From: Streptomyces cadmiisoli
GTDB lineage: Bacteria > Actinomycetota > Actinomycetes > Streptomycetales > Streptomycetaceae
Assembly: GCF_003261055.1 (NCBI RefSeq)
Contig: NZ_CP030073.1
Location: forward strand, 4,340,001 to 4,404,000
DNA length: 64,000 nt
Reading direction: 5' to 3'
Of the stretch, positions 1 through 8,374 are shown one piece after another. Under the pieces are notes generated by a model, which worked only from the letters and a program-made list of their open reading frames with translations, did not search any database and had not been told where the DNA came from. Numbering within the stretch: position 1 is the first letter of the stretch; each line of letters starts with the position of its first letter. The position numbers were made by a program, and so were the translations under genes.

Positions 1-226
1 CGGTGGGCCGCCTGCGCAGCAGTGCGCGGCGCTCCCGCTCCGTCATTCCTCCCCACACGCCGAACTCGACGCGGTTGTCCAGCGCGTCGGCCAGGCACTC
101 GGTCCGCACCGGGCATCCGGTGCACACCGCCTTGGCCCTGTTCTGCGCTGCTCCCTGAACGAACAGTTCATCCGGATCGGTAGTGCGGCAGGCCGCCTGC
201 GCACTCCAGTCGGTTACCCAGCCCAT
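1..226 (-). CDS. wblA: WhiB-like regulator WblA, 3' end cut by window edge
   Basis: Small iron-sulphur-cluster transcription factor of the WhiB family; only the first 75 codons are inside the window. Seen: the four cluster-ligand cysteines at residues 13, 35, 38 and 44 (C..CTGC..C spacing), then the family turn GVWGG at 56-60 followed by the basic TERERRALLRRR helix expected to contact DNA. The N-terminus MGWVTDWSAQAACR is the form I remember for WblA, a regulator of development and antibiotic production. An in-frame ATG lies 51 bases upstream (275-277) and would add 17 residues; I prefer the inner ATG because the family begins there. It is transcribed away from the PBP gene. The gene name rests on recall of the family and of the neighbouring PBP and YqeY genes. 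Confidence 0.85.
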   Translation of the reverse strand, partial: MGWVTDWSAQAACRTTDPDELFVQGAAQNRAKAVCTGCPVRTECLADALDNRVEFGVWGGMTERERRALLRRRPT

Positions 227-277
227 ACCGGCGCCGTCCTCTCCCGAATCGAGGCTCCCCCACGGCGGCAGCGGCAT

Positions 278-644
278 ATTCACCGCCGCCAGTTGAGGAC
301 GTTACGGAAGGTGGGCACAGCGCAACACCCCCTTCGGGCCCAATCTTGAATGGCCCGAACGGACTATGCGTAAGCGGCAGATCACCCGGGGGAGTGAGCC
401 TGCGACATGCGCGACAATCCCGACATTCCGGGATGGGTCACGTGAGTCACAACGGACGCCCTGTGACACACAAGGCGGATTCGGGCACGCGCCCAACACA
501 CCCCGACAAAAAAAGCCGAGAGATTCCGGAACGATTCGGGGTCGCCGGACGTATTGATACGTGGCCGCACTGCTGTGACAGTTGAGAGCAGCTTAGGCCA
601 AGGCATATACGCGTGTCCGGCGAATGAGAACGTAGGCTTCCTCC
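278..644. promoter_or_regulatory. Divergent intergenic region between wblA and the PBP gene
   Basis: About 370 bases without a convincing gene, holding the promoters of two divergent genes. Visible elements are a perfect 8-bp palindrome TCACGTGA at 438-445, with further TCAC/GTGA half-sites around it, and a GGAAC at 528-532 that could be an ECF-sigma -35 box for the PBP gene (weak; the -10 is not convincing). Short ORFs here are unsupported. Developmental regulators are known to act on wblA promoters in Streptomyces, but I cannot assign one from this sequence. Confidence 0.4.
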
Positions 645-2963
645 ATGCCAAAGAAGCGCTCGGGCGGTGGCCTGTCCTCCACGCAGCAGGCCGCCAAGTT
701 CCTCGGTGTCAGTGTGCTCGCGGGAGCCGTCATGGCCGGCATCGCGGTGCCCGCGGTCGGCGCGCTGGGTCTGGCGGCGAAGGGCTCGGTGGAGAGCTTC
801 GACGAGCTCCCGGCCAACATGAAGACGCCGCCGCTCAGCCAGCGCACCACGATCCTGGACGCCGACGGCGGCCACATCGCGACCGTCTACTCGCGTGACC
901 GCACCGTCGTGGACCTCAAGCAGATCTCGCCGTACATGCAGAAGGCGATCGTCGCGATCGAGGACTCGCGCTTCTACCAGCACGGCGCCGTCGACATGAA
1001 GGGTGTCCTGCGCGCCCTCAACCGCAACGCGCAGAGCGGTCAGGTGGCCGAGGGCGCGTCCACCCTGACGCAGCAGTACGTGAAGAACGTCTTCGTGGAG
1101 GAGGCCGGTGACGACCCGACGAAGGTCGCCGAGGCCACCCAGCAGACCATCGGCCGCAAGATCCGCGAGCTGAAGTTCGCGATCCAGGTCGAGGAGGAGC
1201 TGGGCAAGAAGAAGATCCTCGAGAACTACCTGAACATCACCTTCTTCGGTCAGCAGGCCTACGGTGTCGAGGCCGCCGCCGAGCGATACTTCTCCAAGTC
1301 GGCCAAGGACCTGACCCTGCCCGAGGCGGCCATGCTCGCCGGCATCGTCCAGTCGCCCAGCCGCTACGACCCGGTCAACGACGAGGCCGAGGCCACCAAG
1401 CGGCGCAACGTCGTGCTCCAGCGGATGGCCGACGTCGGCGACATCTCCCAGGCGGACGCCGACGAGGCCAAGGAAGCGCCGCTCGAGCTCAAGGTCAGCC
1501 GCCCGCAGAACGGCTGCATCACCGCCGTCAAGGGCGCCAGCTTCTTCTGCAAGTACGTCGAGAAGGTCTTCCTGAACGACCCGGTCTTCGGCAAGACGAA
1601 GGAGAAGCGGGCGAAGATCTGGAACCAGGGCGGTCTGACCATCCGCACCACCCTGGACCCGCAGTCGCAGGAGTCCGTCCAGGCCTCCCTCAAGGACCAC
1701 GTCAACAAGGACGACAGCGTCGCCGCCGCGACGACGCTGGTCGAACCGGGCACCGGCAAGATCCTCGGCATGGGCCAGTCGAAGCCGTTCGGCTACAACA
1801 AGAACGAGACCGAGTACAACTACTCGGTCGACGCCTCCATGGGCGGCTCGAACTACGGCTTCCCGACCGGTTCGACGTTCAAGCCGTTCGTCGCGGCGGC
1901 CGCGCTGGAGGAGGGCCGCCCGCCGACGCAGGAGTACGCGTCGCCGTACGACATGGCCTATCCGAGCCCCGTCCAGACCTGCTCCGGAAAGCAGTGGGTC
2001 AACACCGAGGGTGCCAAGGTCGAGAACGAGGACGAGTCGGAGGTCGGCCCGTACCGGCTGGAGGAGGCGATGGCCAAGTCGGTCAACACCTTCTTCGTGG
2101 AGATGATCTCCGACATCGGTCTGTGCCCGGTCATGAAGATGACCGAGAACCTGCACGTCGTGCAGGGCAACGGTGACAAGCTCCCCGAGGTGCCCGCGAT
2201 CTCCCTGGGCTCCAAGGGCATCTCCCCGCTGACGATGGCGAGCGCCTACGCCGCCTTCGCCTCCCGCGGCATGTACTGCTCGCCGATCGCGATCGAGTCC
2301 ATCACCCAGAAGATCGGCAACGAGCCGAAGTCGCTGCCGGTGCCGAAGTCGACCTGCTCCCGGGCCATGTCCGAGCAGACCGCCGACACCGTCAACACCC
2401 TGCTGCGCGGTGTGGTCGACTCCGGTACGGGCCAGGAGGCCGGCCTGAACGACCGCGAGAGCGCGGGCAAGACCGGTACGACGGACGAGCGCAAGAACGC
2501 CTGGTTCGTCGGCTACACGCCGAACCTCTCCGGCGCCGTCTGGGTAGGCAGCGCCACCCAGCAGGTCAAGATGGAGGGCATCTCCATCGGCGGCCAGTAC
2601 CACGCCAAGGTCTACGGCGGTCAGGTGCCGGGCCCGATCTGGCGGGACGCCATGTCCGGCGCGCTCGTCGGCCGGGAAGCCGATTCCTTCAACATCATCG
2701 ACATCCCCGACGCCCCTGACGAGGACGAGGAGCGGGGCCGCGGCGACGAGGACCAGGGCAACGGCCCCGGCAACGGCAACGGGAACGGCCCCGGCAACGG
2801 CAACGGCAACAACGGCGGCCTCGTCGACGGCGGCGCGGACGGCGGCTTCCCGGCGCCCTCCTTCTCCATCCCCGAGGGCTTCATCCGGGGCGGCGACACC
2901 GGCGGTACCGGCCCCGGTGGCAATGGTCCCGGCGACACCGGGGACGCGACGGGCGGACCGTGA
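645..2963 (+). CDS. Class A bifunctional penicillin-binding protein
   Basis: Membrane-anchored peptidoglycan synthase of 772 residues: an N-terminal glycosyltransferase polymerises glycan strands and a C-terminal transpeptidase cross-links them outside the membrane. Seen: basic N-terminus and one membrane segment at about 18-45; GT51 motif EDSRFYQH with catalytic Glu106, then GASTLTQQYVKN at 137-148; transpeptidase motifs STFK (nucleophile Ser410, Lys413), SVN at 479-481 and KTGTT at 609-613. All active-site residues are intact. The tail after about 700 is low-complexity Gly/Asn/Pro (GPGNGNGN repeats), probably a flexible wall-facing extension. The ATG at 645 gives a normal anchor. It diverges from wblA and ends just before a strong terminator shared with the convergent yqeY gene. 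Confidence 0.95.
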   Translation: MPKKRSGGGLSSTQQAAKFLGVSVLAGAVMAGIAVPAVGALGLAAKGSVESFDELPANMKTPPLSQRTTILDADGGHIATVYSRDRTVVDLKQISPYMQKAIVAIEDSRFYQHGAVDMKGVLRALNRNAQSGQVAEGASTLTQQYVKNVFVEEAGDDPTKVAEATQQTIGRKIRELKFAIQVEEELGKKKILENYLNITFFGQQAYGVEAAAERYFSKSAKDLTLPEAAMLAGIVQSPSRYDPVNDEAEATKRRNVVLQRMADVGDISQADADEAKEAPLELKVSRPQNGCITAVKGASFFCKYVEKVFLNDPVFGKTKEKRAKIWNQGGLTIRTTLDPQSQESVQASLKDHVNKDDSVAAATTLVEPGTGKILGMGQSKPFGYNKNETEYNYSVDASMGGSNYGFPTGSTFKPFVAAAALEEGRPPTQEYASPYDMAYPSPVQTCSGKQWVNTEGAKVENEDESEVGPYRLEEAMAKSVNTFFVEMISDIGLCPVMKMTENLHVVQGNGDKLPEVPAISLGSKGISPLTMASAYAAFASRGMYCSPIAIESITQKIGNEPKSLPVPKSTCSRAMSEQTADTVNTLLRGVVDSGTGQEAGLNDRESAGKTGTTDERKNAWFVGYTPNLSGAVWVGSATQQVKMEGISIGGQYHAKVYGGQVPGPIWRDAMSGALVGREADSFNIIDIPDAPDEDEERGRGDEDQGNGPGNGNGNGPGNGNGNNGGLVDGGADGGFPAPSFSIPEGFIRGGDTGGTGPGGNGPGDTGDATGGP

Positions 2964-3018
2964 CGATCCGGCAGTGAGCCCTTGGTCCTCGTCGCCGCGG
3001 CGATGACCGGGAAACGAC

Positions 3019-3055
3019 CGATGGGGCGCCCCTTCCGAGAGGGGGCGCCCCATCG
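3019..3055. terminator. Bidirectional hairpin terminator
   Basis: A perfect 14-bp inverted repeat (3019-3032 with 3042-3055), core GGGGCGCCCC-type, with a loop of about 9 nt, lies between the convergent PBP and YqeY genes. No clear U-tract, as is common in Streptomyces. Confidence 0.8.
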
Positions 3056-3087
3056 ACGTACCGGCGGGAGACGTTCCCGCCGCGGCC

Positions 3088-3552
3088 TCAGCCCGCCAGG
3101 AGCTTCTTCACGACGGCGGCGACCCGGCCGCCCTCGGCCTGCCCGGCGACCTTGGGGTTCACGATCTTCATGACGGCGCCCATGGCCCGCGGGCCCTCCG
3201 CGCCGGCCGCCTTGGCCTCCTCGACGGCCTGGGCGACGATCTGGTGCAGCTCCTCGTCCGACAGCGGCTTGGGCAGGTACGCGGCGAGCACCTCGCCCTC
3301 CGCCTTCTCCCGCTCGGACTGCTCGGGGCGACCGCCCTGCGCGAAGGCGTCGGCGGCCTCACGCCGCTTCTTCGCCTCGCGGGTGATCACCTTGGTGACC
3401 TCGTCGTCGGAGAGCTCGCGCTTCTCCTTGCCCGCGACCTCCTCCTTCGTGATCGCGGCCAGCGTCAGCCGGAGCGTCGAGGAGCGGAGCTCGTCGCGCG
3501 CCTTGATCGCGGAGTTGAGGTCTTCCTGAAGCTTGGACTTGAGCGTGGTCAT
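3088..3552 (-). CDS. GatB/YqeY domain-containing protein
   Basis: 154-residue cytosolic protein of the YqeY family, related to the tail domain of the GatB amidotransferase subunit that contacts tRNA; the cellular role of stand-alone YqeY is not settled. Seen: N-terminus MTTLKSKLQEDLNSAIKARD, the family central LSDDEV..VI..EAKKRREA region and the C-terminal GAVMKIVNPKVAGQAEGGRV segment typical of the family. Length is standard (about 150). The ATG at 3552 is chosen because homology starts there; the reading frame stays open further upstream, but that part is not family-like. It ends near the shared terminator and diverges from the phosphoesterase gene. Confidence 0.92.
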   Translation of the reverse strand: MTTLKSKLQEDLNSAIKARDELRSSTLRLTLAAITKEEVAGKEKRELSDDEVTKVITREAKKRREAADAFAQGGRPEQSEREKAEGEVLAAYLPKPLSDEELHQIVAQAVEEAKAAGAEGPRAMGAVMKIVNPKVAGQAEGGRVAAVVKKLLAG

Positions 3553-3646
3553 GGTGCCGATTGTCGCAGGTGTGCACGACCGGACGCCCGTTGATTTCAG
3601 GGACGGCCGGGCGCGGCGCCCGGACGGGGTCTGACACGATGGGGGC

Positions 3647-4573
3647 ATGCGCGCGCGATACGGAGTTCCTCTGGGCATCACGGCGGTCGCGGCCGCCGGT
3701 CTCGTCTACTCGGCCGGTTTCGAGGTGCGTTCCTTCCGCCTCCGCCGCGTCACCGTCCCCGTACTGCCCCCGGGCATGGGTCCGCTCCGCGTGCTGCACG
3801 TCTCCGACATCCACATGGTCGGCGGGCAGCGCAAGAAGCAGCGCTGGCTGCGCTCGCTGGCCGGACTGCGCCCGGACTTCGTGATCAACACCGGCGACAA
3901 CCTGTCCGACCCGCAGGGCGTCCCGGAGGTCCTGGACGCCCTCGGCCCCCTGATGGAGTTCCCCGGCGCCTACGTCTTCGGCTCCAACGACTACTACGGC
4001 CCCAAGCTGCGCAACCCGGCCCGCTACCTGATCGAGAAGGCGCAGGGCCGCCACGGCCTGAACGGCAACGCGCCCGCCCAGGGCGTCGTCCACAACCCGT
4101 GGGAGGACCTGCGGGACGGCTTCGACGCGGCAGGCTGGCTGAACCTGACGAACACGCGCGGAGTGCTGAAGGTCGACGGCGTCGCGGTGGAGATGACGGG
4201 CGTGGACGACCCGCACATCAGGCGGGACCGCTACGCCCAGGTCGCCGGCGGCCCCTCGGACTCGGCGGACTTCTCGATGGGCGTGGTGCACGCGCCGTAC
4301 CTGCGCAGCCTGGACTCCTTCACCGCCGACGGCTACCCGCTGGTCCTGGCCGGCCACACCCACGGCGGCCAGCTCTGCCTCCCCTTCTACGGCGCCTTCG
4401 TCACCAACTGCGACCTGGACACCGAGCGTGTGAAGGGCCTGTCGACGCACACGGCGGACGGCCGTACGTCATTCCTCCACGTCTCGGCGGGCTGCGGCAC
4501 GAACCGCTACACCCCGGTCCGTTTCGCCTGCCCACCGGAGGCGACGCTGCTGACGCTGGTGGGGCGGCAGTAG
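3647..4573 (+). CDS. Metallophosphoesterase with N-terminal membrane segment
   Basis: 308-residue calcineurin-like phosphoesterase that probably hydrolyses a phosphoester using two metal ions. Seen: a short N-terminal hydrophobic segment (about 7-25) suggesting an anchor or signal; metal motifs SDIHM (Asp54, His56), GDN (83-85), a variant GSNDYYG in place of GNHD, and GHTHGGQ with His237 and His239. The set fits the YkuE-like outward-facing membrane phosphoesterases. The substitution of His by Asp in the GNHD box is typical of some actinobacterial members, but activity is not assured. It diverges from yqeY. Substrate unknown. Confidence 0.88.
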   Translation: MRARYGVPLGITAVAAAGLVYSAGFEVRSFRLRRVTVPVLPPGMGPLRVLHVSDIHMVGGQRKKQRWLRSLAGLRPDFVINTGDNLSDPQGVPEVLDALGPLMEFPGAYVFGSNDYYGPKLRNPARYLIEKAQGRHGLNGNAPAQGVVHNPWEDLRDGFDAAGWLNLTNTRGVLKVDGVAVEMTGVDDPHIRRDRYAQVAGGPSDSADFSMGVVHAPYLRSLDSFTADGYPLVLAGHTHGGQLCLPFYGAFVTNCDLDTERVKGLSTHTADGRTSFLHVSAGCGTNRYTPVRFACPPEATLLTLVGRQ

Positions 4574-4582
4574 TACAGGGCG

Positions 4583-4600
4583 CGGGGCGCTGCCGCCCCG
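4583..4600 (+). terminator. Hairpin downstream of the phosphoesterase gene
   Basis: 7-bp GC stem (CGGGGCG / CGCCCCG) with a 4-nt loop, starting 9 bases after the phosphoesterase stop. Likely terminator without a U-tract. The remaining bases to 4779 hold the promoter of the next gene; I see nothing else. Confidence 0.55.
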
Positions 4601-4779
4601 TGGGTCAGGCGGCGTGCGGCGCGGGGGTGCGCCGCCGCGCGGTGGGGCAGGCGCAGGACGGCGCGAGGCGGCGCCGGGACAAGCCGCCGATAGGGCGCAC
4701 GAGCGATGGACGTATCCGGGCATACCCCACACAGCCCACCCACATCGCCCGTTATGCGGCATTTGCTTAGCGTGAGGGC

Positions 4780-5586
4780 ATGACAGCCCCGATACCCAGG
4801 GACATCCCGGATCTCCCCGCCATCCCGGGCATACCCGCGCTGCTGCACTCCCCCGTCCCCGCGACGGCCGTGATGTCGCCCGCGCCGCGCCCCCTGACCG
4901 CCGTGTTCCGCCTGCTCACCGCGCTGGCGGCGACGGCCGGCGTGGCGATCTGCCTGATGCTCGGCAGCCCGACCCGGGTCCTGAGCCACTTCACGATCCA
5001 GACCAGCATCCTGCTGGCGCTGGTCTTCGCCGTCTCCGCGCGCCGCGCCTGGACCGCACGCCGCCCGCTGCCGTCCGGCCTGATCGGCGCGGTCCTGCTC
5101 TACGCCACGATCACCGGGCTGGTCCACCACCTGCTCCTGGCGAACCAGGCGAGCCCCTTCGCGGCGACGGCCCCGGTGACGGCCCTGATCACCGGCGACG
5201 CCACGCCGTCGCTGTGGCAGGCGATCGCCGACCTCATCCTGCACACGGCGGTCCCCGTCGCGGCCCTGGTGGACTGGCTGTTCCTGACCGCTCCGGGCCG
5301 GCTGCACCTCCGCCAGGCGAGCGGCTGGCTGCTCTACCCCATGGCCTACCTGGCCTTCTCCCTCACCCGAGGCGCACTCCTGCCCCCCGGCGCCCCCGAC
5401 CGCTACCTCTACCCCTTCCTCGACGTCGCCGGCCACGGCTACAAGGCCGTCCTCGGCAACGCCCTCCTCCTCGGCCTCGCGTTCTACGCCCTGGCCGTCC
5501 TCCTCGTCGCCGTCGACCACGCCCGCCCGAGCCTGATCCGCCATCGCGCGAAAACCGGATTTCGTCTCCAGCCACCGGTGGGCTAA
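4780..5586 (+). CDS. Pr6Pr family integral membrane protein
   Basis: 268-residue protein with about six hydrophobic segments (roughly 42-62, 69-85, 99-118, 145-170, 185-203, 228-250). The late motif RYLYPFLDV and the overall layout resemble the actinobacterial Pr6Pr family (FAR-17a/AIG1-like). Function in bacteria is unknown. The first 38 residues are Pro/Ala-rich and unlike the rest, so a later start such as the ATG at residue 32 is possible; I kept 4780 as the first ATG. It is followed 33 bases later by a tRNA gene on the same strand. Confidence 0.75.
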   Translation: MTAPIPRDIPDLPAIPGIPALLHSPVPATAVMSPAPRPLTAVFRLLTALAATAGVAICLMLGSPTRVLSHFTIQTSILLALVFAVSARRAWTARRPLPSGLIGAVLLYATITGLVHHLLLANQASPFAATAPVTALITGDATPSLWQAIADLILHTAVPVAALVDWLFLTAPGRLHLRQASGWLLYPMAYLAFSLTRGALLPPGAPDRYLYPFLDVAGHGYKAVLGNALLLGLAFYALAVLLVAVDHARPSLIRHRAKTGFRLQPPVG

Positions 5587-5619
5587 AGTAAACGTCGTCG
5601 CCGCGACAGCAGCGACGAT

Positions 5620-5693
5620 CGGGGTGTAGCGCAGCTTGGCAGCGCGCTTCGTTCGGGACGAAGAGGTCGTGGGTTCAAATCCCGCCACCCCGA
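5620..5693 (+). tRNA. tRNA-Pro (anticodon CGG)
   Basis: A complete cloverleaf of 74 nt: 7-bp acceptor stem CGGGGTG / CACCCCG, D-arm GCGC..GCGC, anticodon stem CTTCG / CGAAG with loop TTCGGGA giving anticodon CGG at 5654-5656, T-arm GTGGG TTCAAAT CCCGC, discriminator A. No CCA is encoded. Decodes CCG, a preferred proline codon in high-GC genomes. Confidence 0.97.
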
Positions 5694-5705
5694 CAGCCGA
5701 AACAC

Positions 5706-5745
5706 CAGGTGAGGCACCTACCAATTTTGGTAGGTGCCTCACCTG
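5706..5745 (+). terminator. Strong rho-independent terminator of tRNA-Pro
   Basis: 17-bp perfect stem (5706-5722 with 5729-5745), 6-nt loop AATTTT, followed by TTTCTG. It starts 13 bases after the tRNA. Confidence 0.92.
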
Positions 5746-5861
5746 TTTCTGCGTGCGTGGCCTGTGGTCCGGATCCCGTTCGACGATGCCGTCCATGATC
5801 GCGGCGCCGGTCTGGATCTTGGGGCCTCGGGTTACCGGGGGATCCAGGGGGCGGGAACGGG

Positions 5862-5897
5862 GAAGCCCCCGACCGGAGGGAGCCGGTCGAGGGCTTC
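5862..5897 (-). terminator. Terminator of the small secreted protein gene
   Basis: Inverted repeat 5862-5876 / 5883-5897 (two 7-bp blocks with one C-A mismatch between them) and a 6-nt loop, 21 bases downstream of the stop of the minus-strand gene at 5919. Confidence 0.7.
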
Positions 5898-5918
5898 ATG
5901 CGCTTCGGTGCGTGCGGA

Positions 5919-6368
5919 CTACGTGACGTACCAGCAGCCGTCGCCCTGGGCCGTGCGGAAGTCCAGGAGGTCCCTGGTGATGGGGCCGTATTCCCCGTCG
6001 ATGTCGGCGGGTTCAGAGGTGTGGTGGGCCTGTGCCCTGCGGAGCGCTTCCCTCGTCTTCGAACCGAAGTCGCCGTCCTCGGCGATCGGCCAGAAGTTCC
6101 CCGCCGGGATCCCGTAGTACCGGTAGTAGCACCTGTTCAGCGCCTTTTGCAGTTCCGTCACCGCGGCGTTGTTGTAGTTGCCCTGCTCGAGCCCACACGT
6201 GGTGGACCCGGTGCCCGAGTAGGCCGGCACCTTGATGTCGGGGTCGTTGTTGGTGAGCGTCTTCACGGTGTTGCAGGTCGGTACGGCCGCGGATGCGGGT
6301 GAGACGAACACGGTTGTACTGGCCAATGCTGCTGCCATGACCACGATCAGCTCGATCGCACGTTTCAC
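5919..6368 (-). CDS. Secreted peptidoglycan-binding-domain-like protein
   Basis: 149-residue exported protein. Seen: a signal peptide (MKRA start, hydrophobic stretch about 8-25, SPASA cleavage site near 28), then one domain with AVTELQKALNRCYY ... DGDFGSKTREALRRAQ ... DGEYGPITRDLLDF, the pattern of PG_binding_1-type repeats (helix, DGxFGxxT, helix). Four cysteines in the mature part (CNTV, TTCGL, NRCYY, GCWY) could form two disulphides. No catalytic domain is present, so it may be a wall-binding module or inhibitor. It sits alone between the tRNA-Pro terminator and the anti-sigma-type gene and has its own terminator. Local GC is slightly lower than in neighbours, which fits an accessory gene. 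Confidence 0.75.
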   Translation of the reverse strand: MKRAIELIVVMAAALASTTVFVSPASAAVPTCNTVKTLTNNDPDIKVPAYSGTGSTTCGLEQGNYNNAAVTELQKALNRCYYRYYGIPAGNFWPIAEDGDFGSKTREALRRAQAHHTSEPADIDGEYGPITRDLLDFRTAQGDGCWYVT

Positions 6369-6426
6369 AGATACCCCTTCACAGGCCTGAGCTTGCGGTG
6401 GACGTACTCGTGACGGGCGAGATCAT

Positions 6427-7041
6427 TTACTGTCCCGTGCGGGCCGTCAATAGGTCTGCACTTTGCTCGTCCGGCCGGGTTGAGGACTCCAAGGCCAGTT
6501 CCGCCCAAACCGTCTTGCCCACCGGAGGCCGAGGCACCGACCCCCAGCGCACGGCCAGGGTGTCCACCAGGAGCAGCCCCCGGCCCGACTCACCTTCCGG
6601 ATACGACGCGGGCGCGGCCGTGGGCAGCTGCCTCGCCGAGGCGGCGTCCGCGACCTCGACCCGTAACAGGCCCGCAGCCCGGTCGAGGACGAGTCGGAGT
6701 CCGAACTCCCTCCCGGCGACCCGGCCGTGCTGTACGGCGTTCGCCGCCAGCTCGCCGACGACCAGGGCGGCGGCGCAGGACACGTCCGATGCCGGCGCCC
6801 AGCCCCGTTCCTCCAGCCACCGCACGGCGTGACGCCGGGCGCGCTGCGCGCCTCGCGGGGAAGAGGGGAACTGCTCGGTGGATGCGTCAGGCACACGCTC
6901 TCCACCGTCGCCTCCCACAGCTGCCGCAGGCCGTGCGGCGTTCCATCGCGGCTTGTCCCCCGGAGTGGCGGTTTCTGTCAGCACGGCTTCTTCATCCCTT
7001 TCAGGCCGGGTCGAGGTGGCCCATGACGTACGAGTCGTCAC
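6427..7041 (-). CDS. Anti-sigma-type ATP-binding protein (RsbW/SpoIIAB-like HATPase)
   Basis: 204-residue protein with a single GHKL ATPase fold. Seen: N-box ELAANAVQHG (about 111-120), DAA in place of DxGxG (G1 box reduced), and G2-like GRGLLLVD near 170. Streptomyces carry dozens of such small ATPases, often paired with XRE/DUF397 genes; most are thought to act as serine kinases or binders of sigma factors or anti-sigma antagonists. The first 60 residues are disordered and the start is uncertain; a downstream start is possible. It diverges from the XRE gene, so the pair and the DUF397 gene form the known three-part module. Target unknown. Confidence 0.8.
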   Translation of the reverse strand: MTTRTSWATSTRPERDEEAVLTETATPGDKPRWNAARPAAAVGGDGGERVPDASTEQFPSSPRGAQRARRHAVRWLEERGWAPASDVSCAAALVVGELAANAVQHGRVAGREFGLRLVLDRAAGLLRVEVADAASARQLPTAAPASYPEGESGRGLLLVDTLAVRWGSVPRPPVGKTVWAELALESSTRPDEQSADLLTARTGQ

Positions 7042-7129
7042 GTTCCGTGCTCAAGAGTCGACCGATCGCCCTACGCTCGACAGGTGACACAGCCTTACTT
7101 TTCAGGCCGTAAGGAACGGAAGTGACGCC

Positions 7130-8074
7130 TTGGCCAACGGAATTGATCCCAGCGCGTCGATGGCCGCCCTGTTCGGCGCGCGGGTGCGGCGACTCCGGAC
7201 AGCGGCGGGGCTCACCCAGGCTCAGCTCGGCGACCTCACGCATGTGGTGAGCACGCGGATCACGCAGATCGAGCGGGCATCCGGAGCGAAGCCGACTCTG
7301 GAGCTGGCCCGTGCGCTGGACGCGGCGCTGGGTGCGGACGATCTGCTGGTGGAGTTGTGGCCGTACGTGTATCGGGAGGCGTTTCCGGACTGGTCAAGGA
7401 GGTTCATGGGGTATTCGGAGCAGGCGGTAGCCGTACGGCAGTACGCGGCCCATGTCGTGCCGGGCCTGCTGCAGACAGAGGACTATGCACGGGCGGTACT
7501 CAGCCTGGACGCCCTCTTGGACAGTGAGGAACAGTTGGAGGAGCGGGTCGCAGCCCGTATGGGACGGCAGGCACGGCTGAGTTCGCCCGACCGGCCAGAG
7601 CTGTGGGTGGTCCTGGATGAGGCAGTACTGAGGCGCCCGATCGGCGGTCATACCGTGATGCGGAATCAGTTGGCGCGACTGCTCGACGCCGCGTCGGAGC
7701 GGCATATCACGCTGCAGGTGCTGCCTTTCGACCAAGGCGGACACGAGGCAATGGGCGGCTCACTGACAATCCTGGCTCTGCCGGACGGCTCGGAGATGGC
7801 GTACACCGAGGGCGCTGACTACGGTCAACTGATCGAGGAACCGGCCAATGTCAGTCGCTACAAGGTGATTTACGATCGGCTGCGGGCGGCAGCCCTGCCC
7901 CCGATCATGTCGCTTGACACGATCCGGTCCGCGATGGAGGGCGACTACCGTGGCTCGAATCTCCCGTCCCGATCTGAACGGCGCCGGCTGGCGCAAGAGC
8001 AGCTACAGCAATCAGGCCGGGGGCGACTGCGTGGAGGTGGCCGACCCGTTCCCGGCCGGCGTCCCCGTCCGTGA
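7130..8074 (+). CDS. XRE-family regulator with DUF5753 domain (WhiJ/AbaA-like)
   Basis: DNA-binding regulator of 314 residues. Seen: helix-turn-helix at about 14-70 (VRRLRTAAGLTQAQLGDLTH ... ITQIERASG), then the DUF5753 domain from about 95 (GYSEQAVAVRQYAAHVVPGL). Starts with TTG after an A/G-rich GGAACGGAAG. Family members such as WhiJ act with small DUF397 proteins to control development. The reading frame runs about 40 codons past where such proteins normally end and overlaps the DUF397 gene by 125 bases in another frame; the extra tail is low-complexity Arg/Gly/Gln and looks like accidental readthrough of a lost stop. It diverges from the ATPase gene. Confidence 0.88.
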   Translation: MANGIDPSASMAALFGARVRRLRTAAGLTQAQLGDLTHVVSTRITQIERASGAKPTLELARALDAALGADDLLVELWPYVYREAFPDWSRRFMGYSEQAVAVRQYAAHVVPGLLQTEDYARAVLSLDALLDSEEQLEERVAARMGRQARLSSPDRPELWVVLDEAVLRRPIGGHTVMRNQLARLLDAASERHITLQVLPFDQGGHEAMGGSLTILALPDGSEMAYTEGADYGQLIEEPANVSRYKVIYDRLRAAALPPIMSLDTIRSAMEGDYRGSNLPSRSERRRLAQEQLQQSGRGRLRGGGRPVPGRRPRP

Positions 8075-8168
8075 CAGCAAGGCTTCGGCCGGGCCGGTGA
8101 TCTGTTTCGGGGCCGTCTCCTGGGCCGCCTTCATAGGCGGGCTGAAGGCCGGGCGCGACCGGCCCTGA
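7950..8168 (+). CDS. DUF397 small protein
   Basis: 72-residue partner of the upstream XRE regulator; DUF397 proteins are thought to bind and relieve their cognate WhiJ-like repressor. Seen: the family pattern WRKSSYSNQAGGDCVEVAD followed by VPVRDSKASAGPVI and W..F..GLK. The GTG at 7950 is chosen because GGAGG lies at 7936-7940 with 9-nt spacing and homology begins at once (MARISRPDLNGAGWRKSS). An in-frame TTG 36 bases upstream lacks these signs. Translation is probably coupled to the overlapping XRE gene. Confidence 0.88.
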   Translation: MARISRPDLNGAGWRKSSYSNQAGGDCVEVADPFPAGVPVRDSKASAGPVICFGAVSWAAFIGGLKAGRDRP

Positions 8169-8374
8169 GGCACGCCGTCGCGGCACGGTGCAGGCGTTCG
8201 GTCTTCTGTTCGACCATGTTTTGGTCAATACGCGGCGATATCGTCGACCGAAATCGGCTGGTGGGCCACACTGAGCGGCGGAGGGGGGACGGGTGCGGCG
8301 GCTGTGTGGCGGCGTGCCATCCCGGAGTTCGTGCTGCCTTGGGGAAGGCGGCGCGGGGAGCAGCGGGGGGATGC

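Noticed and set aside
447..3053. 868-codon open frame antisense to the PBP gene
   Set aside because: Low-complexity Arg/Val/Leu/Gly translation mirroring the PBP codons; typical high-GC shadow frame.
5620..5693. tRNA-Pro as an active integrative-element attachment site
   Set aside because: No integrase gene and no second copy of the tRNA 3' end seen in the window.
8212..8226. GACCA-N5-TGGTC dyad upstream of the flavoprotein gene
   Set aside because: Short and common by chance in this GC-rich DNA; no regulator context to support it.
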